This document shows, piece after piece, positions 44,274 to 53,857 of a DNA stretch of 64,000 bases. Under the pieces are notes generated by a model. That model was not told the DNA's origin. It did no database searches and saw only the letters and a program-made list of their open reading frames with translations. Source of the DNA: Aureobasidium sp. EXF-3400 (lineage: Eukaryota > Ascomycota > Dothideomycetes > Dothideales > Saccotheciaceae). Where the stretch lies: contig SWBL01000241.1 in NCBI GenBank assembly GCA_024195585.1, positions 1 through 64,000 of the forward strand. Reading direction: 5' to 3'. The translations under genes and the position numbers were made by a program. Numbering within the stretch: the stretch's first letter is position 1; the number at the start of each line of letters is the position of its first letter.

Positions 44274-45562
44274 ATGTCTGGTACCGACTACAAGTTTGAA
44301 GGCTGGCTCGGCCACGACGCTGAGTCCGTCAAGGGCAACATGAAGTGGGGTGAATTTGAGCCCAAGAAGTGGAGTGAGTAGATCGAGCTTGGAACAAGAT
44401 GAATGCGACTAACTCTCATTAGGCGATGACGACGTTGATATCAAGGTCTCCCACTGTGGTATCTGCGGTTCTGACCTTCACACACTGAAGAGTGGTTGGG
44501 GCGCGACACCGTACCGTAAGTCGTTGCTGGCTACATGTCATAATACTGTTCGCATTGGCTCACAATCTTCCCAGCTTGCTGTGTCGGCCACGAAATCGTT
44601 GGTAAGGCCGTCAAGGTTGGAAGCAACGTCAAGCACGTCAAGGTTGGCGACAGAGGTATGTTCTTTACGGATGACAACATTCACCTAGCCCGAAACTAAC
44701 GCGTTTGTAGTTGGTGTCGGCGCCCAATCGAACAGCTGCGGAAAGTGCGAGGACTGCAAGAACGGCGAACAGAACCACTGCTTGAACGGCACCAACACAT
44801 ACGGCGACAAGTACAAGGATGGCAGCGGCAAGTCTTACGGTGGTTACGCTACCTATGCTCGTCACCCTGGCAACTTTGTCTTCAAGATTCCCGATGGTCT
44901 TGACAGCGCTGAGGCTGCTCCTATGCTTTGTGGTGGTGTTACCGTCTACTCGCCGCTGAAGAACTATGGTTGTGGACCTGGCAAGAAGGTAAGCTTCAGA
45001 CATTGGCAAACATTTCTAGACTCCTTCTAAGTCTCGACAGGTCGGCATCGTTGGTGTCGGTGGTCTTGGTCACTTCGGTGTCCTCTTCGCCAAGGCTCTT
45101 GGAGCCGATGAGGTCGTTGGTATCTCTCGTAAGGCAAGCAAGAAGGACGAGGTTCTCAAGCTTGGTGCCGATAGATACATCGCCACCGACGACGACAAGG
45201 ACTGGGCACAAAACAACCGCCGCACTCTTGACTTGATTGTCAGCACCGTCTCGAGCGGCAAGATGCCTCTTGATGGTTACGTCTCTCTCTTGAAGACCAG
45301 AGGTACGCTCATTCAGGTTGGAGCACCTGACGCCGGCGAGCTTCCCAACATCAACGCCTTCACTCTGATCATGAACGGTATCAAGGTCGGCGGTAGCGCC
45401 ATTGGACCTCCTGACGAGATCAACGAGATGTTGAAGCTGGCAGCTGACCAGAAGATCCACCCTTGGATCCAGAAGCGTCCCATGAAGGATGCCAACGCAG
45501 CCATTGTCGACATGGATGCAGGCAAGGCTCGTTACCGTTACGTTCTTTGCAACGACGAGTAA
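44274..45562 (+). CDS. Zinc-dependent alcohol dehydrogenase, cinnamyl-type (ADH6/7-like)
   Basis: Five exons (44274-44373, 44423-44515, 44575-44655, 44711-44988, 45041-45562) give 357 residues. It belongs to the medium-chain dehydrogenase family and reduces aldehydes, including aromatic ones, usually with NADPH. Catalytic zinc ligands are in CGICGSDLHT (Cys45) and VGHEIVG (His70, Glu71). The structural zinc loop is CGKCEDCKNGEQNHC. The Rossmann turn is GIVGVGGLGHFG. SYGGYATYARHPGNFVFKIP and the tail DANAAIVDMDAGKARYRYVL are typical of the cinnamyl/YahK branch. All splice junctions restore family motifs. The gene is intact. Confidence 0.94.
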
Positions 45563-45715
45563 ATGCTCGAAAATTTATGATTTGAAGAACCTTCATTTGG
45601 GGAAAGGATAAACCATTGGAACTTTTGGACCTACATAGATGGATGTAGACGAATATGATACAACACAATAAATCTTGTTAAATCTGCTGGCTCTTTCCTG
45701 AATGGCATTAAGTGC

Positions 45716-47269
45716 TCATAGAACGTATCGGAAATGAAGGTTCTCCTTGTCAGTGAGATCTCTGAATGCAAGTCGGTCAGCGTATTCTTCGTCGAGGTTA
45801 AGCACATCCCTTCGCTTGTTCTCGCGCCACATGACATAATATAGAGCACAAGAGGCAGCAATTGTGATGCAGTAGAATATGATGAGTCCAGTCCAAAGCT
45901 CGGGATAGTGTTCGCGACGAGTCTGACTCTTGATGAGCTGCGGGCCAACAATGTTGCCCACACAGTAAGCAACAAAGATGGCAGCAGACATGAAACTCTT
46001 CTTGGTTGCACCTGCCACGTTCGACATGCCCAAGGCAATGATCAGCGAGACCACAGGACCGAAGAAGCCAATGATAGAGTAACCAACTACCGGAGCGGCG
46101 GCATGATGTGTCCAGTGTGCTTTCCAGATCAAAGCGCAACCGACGATGACCGGCAAACAGCAGAGTACCAGAATGAAGATTCTGACGTTTCTGACGTAGA
46201 GTGGGATGAAGCCGGCCAGCAAGATACCCAGCCAACTGATGCCGCCGACAGGGAACTGTAGTAGAATTGATTGAAGAGTGTTCCAGCCGAAGGTGCTGAC
46301 GATCAATGGTCCAAACCCAGCAACGGCACCATTGACAGTGTATGCGCAACCCATCATGATGAAAATCAGGTATACCTTGACATCCAACAGAGCTTCTTTG
46401 ATCTGATACATCTTGATCTCCTTGCAGCGAACACCAGTCTGGCCTTTGCGGAGCCTCTCGACAGCAACGATGCGCTCTTCCGGAGTCAAGAACCAAGCAC
46501 TGACCGGCGAGTTTGGGACCAGAAAGCACCAGCCACCAAAGATGATTGTCAAAGCACCAGCAAGCAGATAGATATACTGCCAGCGTCTCAGATCACCTCC
46601 AGTAATCTGGCCAAAGCCATAATTCAGCGCACTTCCAATGATGGTGAAGAGTCCCGTACCCGAGAACCACCAAGCCTGTCGGAAAGTCTGCTCTCTCTGA
46701 GTGTAATAGCTAGAGACAATGCAAGAGAAACCAGTCGGGATAATGCTTTCCACAAAACCCAAAGCGAATCTTTGCACGAACAAACCACGCCAATCCTGCA
46801 CTGCAGCAGTGCACATACAGATTCCACCCCAGAGCACCACAATAGGACCTAGGATTCTGCCGATGTTGAACTTTTGCAATGCGAAGCTCATTGGATATAA
46901 GCCTGCGAGCATTCCAAAGTAGAATAATGAAGTCGCCCAACTCAAGCGGTCTGTATTGGTTGTCGGAGGCTTAGTCGAATGATCGACAACGGTGAGATGC
47001 AGGTCTGCTGTCATGCCAAACAGTACTGCACTGCCTAGAATAGCTTTGTCGTAGTACACGAGTCCGTAGCCAATGACCATTGCCGGCATGAGAAAGAGGT
47101 CGATTTTTCTGAGGACGCGGCGTTCGAGCGCTGGATCTATTTCCCGTGCCCTCTCGCCAGCGAGTGCGAGAGCTTCATCTTTGGATCCTGATGCATCCGT
47201 TGTCGATGTCTCGGCGGAGATCCTGGGTGGTGTCTTTTCTGACGGTTGAGCTTCCGATGGTCGCTCCAT
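45716..47269 (-). CDS. MFS transporter, Dal5/allantoate permease-type (ACS family)
   Basis: Single exon, 517 residues, about 12 membrane spans. RKIDLFLMPAMVIGYGLVYY followed by DKAILGSA, YFGMLAGLYPMSFALQKF, GGICMCTAAVQDWRGLFVQR and FVESIIPTGFSCIVSSYYTQ are the hallmarks of the anion:cation symporter family. In fungi its members carry allantoate, nicotinate, pantothenate, biotin precursors and similar organic anions. The substrate cannot be told from sequence. The long N-terminal tail is hydrophilic and Ser/Glu-rich. A TATAAA box lies about 100 bp upstream. It converges with the alcohol dehydrogenase gene, with 154 bp between the stops. Confidence 0.9.
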   Translation of the reverse strand: MERPSEAQPSEKTPPRISAETSTTDASGSKDEALALAGERAREIDPALERRVLRKIDLFLMPAMVIGYGLVYYDKAILGSAVLFGMTADLHLTVVDHSTKPPTTNTDRLSWATSLFYFGMLAGLYPMSFALQKFNIGRILGPIVVLWGGICMCTAAVQDWRGLFVQRFALGFVESIIPTGFSCIVSSYYTQREQTFRQAWWFSGTGLFTIIGSALNYGFGQITGGDLRRWQYIYLLAGALTIIFGGWCFLVPNSPVSAWFLTPEERIVAVERLRKGQTGVRCKEIKMYQIKEALLDVKVYLIFIMMGCAYTVNGAVAGFGPLIVSTFGWNTLQSILLQFPVGGISWLGILLAGFIPLYVRNVRIFILVLCCLPVIVGCALIWKAHWTHHAAAPVVGYSIIGFFGPVVSLIIALGMSNVAGATKKSFMSAAIFVAYCVGNIVGPQLIKSQTRREHYPELWTGLIIFYCITIAASCALYYVMWRENKRRDVLNLDEEYADRLAFRDLTDKENLHFRYVL

Positions 47270-47369
47270 TGTCGTCTTGGTACTAATGCCTGAGGCAACA
47301 AAAATCCTTTCGGTGGTGGATGCGCAGGTACTCGTGGGGTGTATTCACTTCTCAGTGGAAGGCATGTGG

Positions 47370-47375
47370 TTTATA
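47370..47375 (-). promoter_or_regulatory. TATA box of the Dal5-type MFS gene
   Basis: TATAAA on the minus strand, 101-106 nt before the ATG at 47269. Confidence 0.5.
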
Positions 47376-47760
47376 TGAATACTCACGTATCGTGACTCAA
47401 AGCAGCATGCAAAATCTGTTGAACTCTACCTTGGTGGCTGCTCAGCCGTGTCTAGCCAAGTCGCATGCATAAGTGACATCCCGCAGCGCTGTCGGAGATG
47501 TTGGGTGCTTCGGCTGCTCGGCTAAATAAAGGCTGACTCATGTGGCCTCAGGCATTTCGTGCAGCAGAACAGTTCAACTACACTGTTAGACAATTCTTCG
47601 AACGTTTGAGCCAAGTCTTGGATCTATTCAACGTATTTTTGAGTGTCATATCTGCTCGCTATATGCTTCAGCTTTGCGTCGCAACAGCAATCTTTCGAGT
47701 TTGCTTGGACGAAGACAACATGCATGGACACCAGACTCTGTAGCAGATACAAACATCATT

Positions 47761-49584
47761 TTAGTCAGACCTGTAGAAGTTGGTCTTCCTTGGATGCATG
47801 AACATCGCTGGTGCATAGATTTTGCCATCCCTTTTGACAAGGACTTCGGGCATATCATCGTCTGGCTGTTTCTCACCCTTCCAATACGCCATGGTTCGAT
47901 CCGGCATCGGACTCACCCAATCGAAGCTCCTTCCCCTCACAAAGAAACCTATTGAGGCTCCTCTTGTATTCACAGGTCCATTCGCAAAGCCATCTGGAAA
48001 TTGTTCTATATCTCCACCATTGAGCACAAAGTTCAGCTCATCTCTGTTTCTCTCAGGATCCTGGAAGATTGGAAGAGGGAGACCGACAAGCTTAAGGCCA
48101 TGCCAGAGAGCGAAAGAAGGCAATGTGGTCTCCGAAGCTATTCGCAAGTCTTGTCTTGATTGAGCATGGTGTATTGCGTTCAACAGATTCCAGCTCGCTC
48201 GTCCTTGTGCTGGCGGCGAGTGCCAGTAAGGAAGATCTTTGTCCTTTGTGAAGCCATAATGCCAATGTCTGAAGGGCCAATCTTCCAACCTTCGCACGTC
48301 CATCAGGGTATTGAGGAGTAGCAGGTCTGCGGGCTCTCCGATACCCCATTCCCAGTTCGCCTCGGTGTCGTAAGGCTTGGGCGATGGCGGCTTGGGACCA
48401 ATGGGCAATATCTCTGGACCAATACGTATGGGCCCCCAGGTACCTGTGCCGTTAGGCATTGCTGAATTTATTTTCTGTGTGAAGTCTGCATAAGTGCCAT
48501 GAAATTGTGGCATGTATGACCAGCTAGCCCGTTCGTGGGATTGTTTACGCGGCTGGTCTTCACCAAACTTGTCGAAGGCGTCCAGGATCTGTCCGACGTG
48601 CTGGGTCACGCGGACATCCATCTCCAGCTGCCAATAATGGTCAAATTCAGGATAGAGTTGGGAGAAAAGCTGCAAAGGTTGCATCATCTGCCAGAATGGC
48701 GAGTGTTCAGAAACAGCTGGATACCAGCTCTCGAGCATTGTAGTATCGAACAAGACAGCCATATCTCGAAACTCTTGTGGGACAGACTTCTCGAGCATGG
48801 ATGCGTGGCCAGCATCGTTAGAATGTACATGAGCGTCCAGATCTTTGACATCAACCAGTAAGAAGACATTGTACTTGCCATAACTGGCGAGAGCAGCTTC
48901 AGCCACAATGCTCCGAAGATTTTGCTTATCATCATCTGTGTACGGGTATGTCGACCAAGCTCTCAGTACAATTGCTTGCTTTCCGTACTTCTTTCTCGCA
49001 TCTCGGACAGAAGATATCTCTGCTGCGTTTCTCGAGGACCTCGCTGATGGATGATCTTTCCTGTACTGAAACCGCCGCATGCTAGTAAGGTTGAAATGGT
49101 TCGGAAGCCGCTGTGAATTATCAAGAGCACATTGATTTTGCAGGGATCCCCACCTGACTTTGTTCCAGTCCACTTGGCTATATTGGTAGCCTTCCTCGGT
49201 CTGTCGGAATCCGTACGGCCCATAGCGCTCGTCGACCGTAGTCCAAGATCTACTGAGATCCAAGGCCTCGAAAGAACCGGAGATAGGCTCTGGGTATATG
49301 GAGAAATCATGGAAGGACGATTGCAACTGATCATTTATGCTTTCGTTTAGGCGCAAACCTCGCGGACCGACACATGACACAGGTGGAACATCCAAAGCAG
49401 GTAGATCCCAAGCCAAGTCACCTGTAGGCGGAGATCTGTCCCTTTCAAAGGAGGTGACAGCAAATGACGAGGAAAGCGCGATCCAGATCAGGAGCAGTCC
49501 GACAGACAAGGAGAAGAGTACCACTGTACGTCTGGCCAATCCGAACTTCGGAAGATGCTGCATTGCGATGGTCCAATGGCGCAT
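47761..49584 (-). CDS. DUF3405 type II membrane protein (glycosyltransferase-like)
   Basis: Single exon, 607 residues. A short cytoplasmic tail and one signal-anchor (about 21-42) lead to a large lumenal domain. AIVLRAWSTYPYTDDDKQNL, KYNVFLLVDVKDLDAH, LLESWYP-type and HYWQLEMDVRVTQHVGQILD segments are those of the fungal DUF3405 family. The Leu-Glu-Met-Asp-Val string resembles a DxD-like metal site, so a Golgi glycosyltransferase role is plausible but unproven. Several N-glycosylation sequons fit a secretory-pathway protein. A KTR mannosyltransferase gene lies 1.1 kb away. The gene is intact, with no intron. Confidence 0.87.
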   Translation of the reverse strand: MRHWTIAMQHLPKFGLARRTVVLFSLSVGLLLIWIALSSSFAVTSFERDRSPPTGDLAWDLPALDVPPVSCVGPRGLRLNESINDQLQSSFHDFSIYPEPISGSFEALDLSRSWTTVDERYGPYGFRQTEEGYQYSQVDWNKVRWGSLQNQCALDNSQRLPNHFNLTSMRRFQYRKDHPSARSSRNAAEISSVRDARKKYGKQAIVLRAWSTYPYTDDDKQNLRSIVAEAALASYGKYNVFLLVDVKDLDAHVHSNDAGHASMLEKSVPQEFRDMAVLFDTTMLESWYPAVSEHSPFWQMMQPLQLFSQLYPEFDHYWQLEMDVRVTQHVGQILDAFDKFGEDQPRKQSHERASWSYMPQFHGTYADFTQKINSAMPNGTGTWGPIRIGPEILPIGPKPPSPKPYDTEANWEWGIGEPADLLLLNTLMDVRRLEDWPFRHWHYGFTKDKDLPYWHSPPAQGRASWNLLNAIHHAQSRQDLRIASETTLPSFALWHGLKLVGLPLPIFQDPERNRDELNFVLNGGDIEQFPDGFANGPVNTRGASIGFFVRGRSFDWVSPMPDRTMAYWKGEKQPDDDMPEVLVKRDGKIYAPAMFMHPRKTNFYRSD

Positions 49585-50687
49585 TGTTCGATTGCGCCCA
49601 ACAACTGATCAAGGTCTTATCCGACACAGCCCAGAGATGGCCCGACCTGGGTTGCCTTTCAAAGAAATTCTCAAAGTGTCCTGAGAACGATTGAAAGAGC
49701 TTGGGGATTTTCGAGATCAGAACGATCACGTTCTGGTGAAGTGGATAACATCGTGTCTTGGACGTTGAACTTGGCCTTTTCGATCGTTCGCAACTCCTCG
49801 ATGGCTCCATATCCTGTCTAGGACCATGATTCAGGATTTGACTACTGCAGGCAGAGTGGCTCCACTCGCCAAGTCGTAGGATTCATCTATGTTGTGCCAA
49901 GTCTTCGGAGAGGAGACGTAAAGATGTCGATTGGTGAGCCTCATCTTGGCTCTGTTTTTGCAGGATGAGATTAACTCTTGGCTCGGACATAACTCCTTCA
50001 AGAATGCACAAGCTCTCTCAAAGCATGTCGAATATGAACGAGAGAAGGCGTTGAGCTGTAACGCGGATCGCTCATCCTACATCATGCATTCAACGACTGC
50101 GCTTCGTAGACTGTGTATACCTAGGTGATGGTGGTGGGGGTAAAGCATGTAGACATAATTCAGCTTCTGCGGCAGGGGGAAGAAATGGACGGGGACAGAT
50201 CGCGGAGTTGTTATCTTATCGGATCTCGGATTTACTCCTTTCGGCCAAGGCGCTAGCCAAGCCATCTCGATCTTAGTGTTTATTTCCGTCCTCCTGCGCT
50301 CGCAAGATCCAGTTATGCATCATCGTATCGACTTGCATTTTGTCCTTCACACGTGTGCACGATTCCAAAACGAACAAGCTAAGCACCTAATCAGCTGGCC
50401 TGTCAAGGCTACGACAGTGAAATGTTGCAATGCCGTTGAAGAAGGGCCTTTCAGCCAAACCAGACACTCCTCAACTGTCGATTGAGGTGGGGTCGCGCTC
50501 GTGTTACAATACGCGTCTGCAAGTCTGTACGATCACCGGGCACAGCGCGAGTTAAGGAATCCTTCAGCTGCGCCGCAGCGTTATGTCTAATGTTTCTGAT
50601 GCATCCTTCGAGTAGCTGCGCCCCATCTTTGGGTCCCTCTTTCCTTTAGTTTCTACTGTGTCTTTCTTCTACGATTCATAATGCATC
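49585..50687. other. Intergenic, no gene seen
   Basis: Divergent upstream regions of the DUF3405 and KTR mannosyltransferase genes. Short frames only; nothing recognised. Confidence 0.5.
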
Positions 50688-51938
50688 ATGCGATTACCCT
50701 CGTGCTCGGTGAACGGCACCACAAAGCGATACGCTCTTGCCGTCTGCTTGGTATTCTTACTTGAGATCTGGTACCATCTCTCAAGTCTGTCAACAAAACA
50801 ACCACAGATTCATGTCAGCAAAACACCGCCTTCAAATTGTCGGACAAAAGAGAACACTACGGATTATGATGCACTAGATGATCGACAAAATGCAACGGTA
50901 ATGATGCTAGCCCGAAATAGCGACCTCGAAGAAGCTGTGCAAGCTCTCACGTCGTTTGAGTTGCAATTCAACCATCGATATTATTACCCAGTTGTGTTTT
51001 TAAACGACGCGCCCTGGACTGAGGAGTTCATGCAAGGGGTATCGAGCGTCGTCAGCGGCCAGACCATCTTCGACACAATCTCCCCCGAGATGTGGGGTTA
51101 TCCAGACCATGTTGATCAAGACGCCGCTCGAGCACAAATCAAGGAGCAGGGAGACCGAGGAATCGTCCATGCAGGACAAGAAAGCTACCACCACATGTGC
51201 CGTTTCTACTCCATGTCCGATCCTTCATTTCTGGCCTCTCATCCACACGACTGACACTTGTTCAGGAAATTCTACGATCATCCCGCGATACAACCATACA
51301 AATGGTACTGGCGCATTGAACCTGGCATCTCCTTCGTCTGTCCTATCAACTTCGACCCCTTCGTATACATGTCACGCGAAAACAAACGCTACGCCTATGT
51401 GATTGCACTGCAAGAAGTCGGCTCCACAGTCCGCAGTCTCTATAGAGTGGTCAGCGATTACAAAGACCGCATGAACATAACACCATCTCGATACTGGAAC
51501 GCCTTGGTCGACCCGTCATGGGCACCTCTTCCCATACGCTGGCTGTTGCGTCTAGCGCCCTACCGCGATGTCAATGGCGACGAATGGAACCTCTGCCACT
51601 TTTGGAACAATTTCGAGATTGCAGATCTGGACTTCTTCCGCGAAGAGAGTTATAGGCATATGATGGAGCATCTTGACAACCTCGACGGGTTCTATTACGA
51701 GCGCTGGGGCGATGCTTCTGTGCGGTCTTTTGCGGCCACTTTGCTGTTGAAGCCAGAAGAGATACGTTACTTTGGTGATGATATATGTTATTGTCATGGC
51801 GACTTTTGCTCGCCGGGGACGAATCTGCTAGACGCGCAGACGAGTTGTCCTCTAGAGAAGCCGGTCGAGGGAAGAGATTGGAAGGGCGTATTCAATCAGA
51901 TGTGTCATGAGAAGTTTAAAAAAGCTAATGTGTTATGA
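50688..51938 (+). CDS. Alpha-1,2-mannosyltransferase, KRE2/KTR family (GT15)
   Basis: Exons 50688-51214 and 51266-51938 give 399 residues. A Golgi type II membrane enzyme that adds alpha-1,2-mannose to O- and N-linked glycans from GDP-mannose. A signal-anchor at about 16-31 is followed by the family sequence: MMLARNSDLEEAVQALTSFE, NHRYYYPVVFLNDAPWTEEF, SYHHMCRFYS, YKWYWRIEPGISFVCPINFD, LCHFWNNFEIADLDFFR and GFYYERWGDASVRSFAATLL. The tail CSPGTNLLDAQTSCP supplies the usual paired Cys. The intron donor is the weak GTCCGA with a good CTGAC branch site; it is the only join that restores CRFYS-MKFYDHP. Confidence 0.92.
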
Positions 51939-52223
51939 ATGTATACGAGGAACTCACACGCAATCCTATCGCTGTACCAATCCATTTTGTGTAAGAATGA
52001 CCAATTGATGTATTGCTTGAGATTTCTTGCAGGTCTGTGGCTATGTTATATGAAGATTCCTGATATGCTTAGAAGGGACAAGAGCATCATTACACTGTTT
52101 CAACGCTCAATTCCTTTTCCTTGGAACATGAGCCGCTTACGTCACACAATGTCTGCCTAGAGCATCTACTTTCTCAGTTGTCGACATGAACCGCAAGACA
52201 TACTTCCAAAACGACCTTACATC

Positions 52224-53318
52224 TTGCCTGAATCAAACGAACAGATGTCTGGACAACCTACCATGGATCACAAACTACCCTATACTTACCACGAAGACGC
52301 CTACTGGGCCGCAGAGGATGAGGAAATAGACCTATTCGCAGATCTTGTGGTAGCCTGTGCAGAAGGACATCTGAGCCCTCTTGCTGCCGCTCAAAAGATC
52401 ACATATACTTTAGCGAGCGAAGCATGGAAGAACAAGGCCGAAATCGACTTGGAAAACAAAGATAGGCCGTACTCCAATCACGCCACGCTAGTTGCTGTCT
52501 TGATAGGCAGCTGTATTTCCGCCTTTCCTCCACACAGTGTGGTGCATGATAGGCTTTTTGATATGCTCGAGGATTTCCTCCGAGTGGAGAGGCAGCAGAT
52601 ACCAAATGAGCTTCTCGACCGCACAGGAAAGGTGCGGTGTGAGAACTACAGATCACTAGATTTGAGGCCAGTGGTCCCTTTATGGGAAGACTTGCGGCGA
52701 CTCTCGTTCTCATCGAGCTGCGAGTGGCTGGCAGAAATCGGCGGTATATGGACAGGGGTGGAGAAGTGTGGCAGCCGCGAACAACAGCGATGGCGAAATC
52801 TCTCGTACTTTTTTGCTCGGCTGGAAATCGAGGGGATTGAACGTATGGGCTGGCACAGTCCGCTGCAACGATTACTTCCAAAATATAGACTTGATGAGAA
52901 GACGCTTGGATGGTCAGGATACCTGGCGGGTCAAGTCCTAGCCGCAGCTCAATGGTTCGTGCCTGAAGGCCACGCGTTATGGGTATGGCGGACTTGCTGT
53001 AGTTGCGAGAAGATGCTCAAGAACGACTTTCGGCTAGCCGCTGCAGAAAATTTGAGTGGTGGCGCACCACTGAACAACCATGGAATAGAACAGACCGCCA
53101 TGGAGGACCGCAGCGGTAGGACGGCAGAAGATGAAGCATTGGTCAACCTTGCGCTATCAGAAGGTTGGTTATGGAATCTGGAGAATTGGAAAGTATGGAA
53201 AGCAGCCTTCAAACAGATTGAAGAGAGAATCGACGACGTGAGGGTTCACGCCATTGTTCGGAGAGAGGCGTACAAAGCTCGAAAGATCATGGAAGAGATG
53301 GAGATGTCGATCAGTTAA
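52224..53318 (+). CDS. Uncharacterised helical fungal protein
   Basis: Single exon, 364 residues, Trp-rich and largely helical (LPYTYHEDAYWAAEDEEIDL, VVPLWEDLRRLSF, YLAGQVLAAAQWFVPEG). The layout recalls DUF3632-type fungal proteins, but I am not certain. There is no signal peptide, membrane span or catalytic motif. The C-terminal 50 residues are a charged helix (WKAAFKQIEERIDDVRVHAI). The first Met is followed closely by MSGQ and MDHK, so the exact start is open. It is flanked by the KTR gene and the DUF4246 gene, both on the same strand. Confidence 0.7.
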   Translation: MPESNEQMSGQPTMDHKLPYTYHEDAYWAAEDEEIDLFADLVVACAEGHLSPLAAAQKITYTLASEAWKNKAEIDLENKDRPYSNHATLVAVLIGSCISAFPPHSVVHDRLFDMLEDFLRVERQQIPNELLDRTGKVRCENYRSLDLRPVVPLWEDLRRLSFSSSCEWLAEIGGIWTGVEKCGSREQQRWRNLSYFFARLEIEGIERMGWHSPLQRLLPKYRLDEKTLGWSGYLAGQVLAAAQWFVPEGHALWVWRTCCSCEKMLKNDFRLAAAENLSGGAPLNNHGIEQTAMEDRSGRTAEDEALVNLALSEGWLWNLENWKVWKAAFKQIEERIDDVRVHAIVRREAYKARKIMEEMEMSIS

Positions 53319-53857
53319 AGAATTCATGGATGTTCTATTCTAGAATTTAGCCAGACGAGTCCAAGCTCCACGTGTTCAGTGTTGCGTGAGAGATCACGCC
53401 AGCGCGAAGCTATTGTTCGGTTCTCTGAACTCTCTGGCAAAATCCTGTGCTGTCAATCGCCGGGTGGTAGAAAGGTGAACGCTTTGGAAGATTTCATGCG
53501 AAATGAGTCGAGAGAGCCAAGAGGGGGCTTTCGTAAATAGTGGGGTTTCGGGATTGGTGGCGTCGTTACTGAATCAGGCCACATGGCCGCGGCTGCCTTG
53601 ACATCAACACGCGCTGCGACTTCACGAGTCAAGAAATCCATCGATGCCTAGACTAATTTCCGTGGATGGACATGATCCAGAAGACTGAGGCTGTAATGGC
53701 AGGCAGATGCCTGTATGACTTTTCGAACTGAGAATCTCCAGCACGGACACGGAAGAATGCATAAGTACCTCGTGCCCCCCTCTTCCCCTCTACGACGTCT
53801 ACAGCAAAGCAGCAGCCCTCTTTTATTGTATCCCTCACCACATCGGCGCAAACTTAC
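53319..53857. other. Intergenic, no gene seen
   Basis: Between two plus-strand genes. Nothing recognised. Confidence 0.5.
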
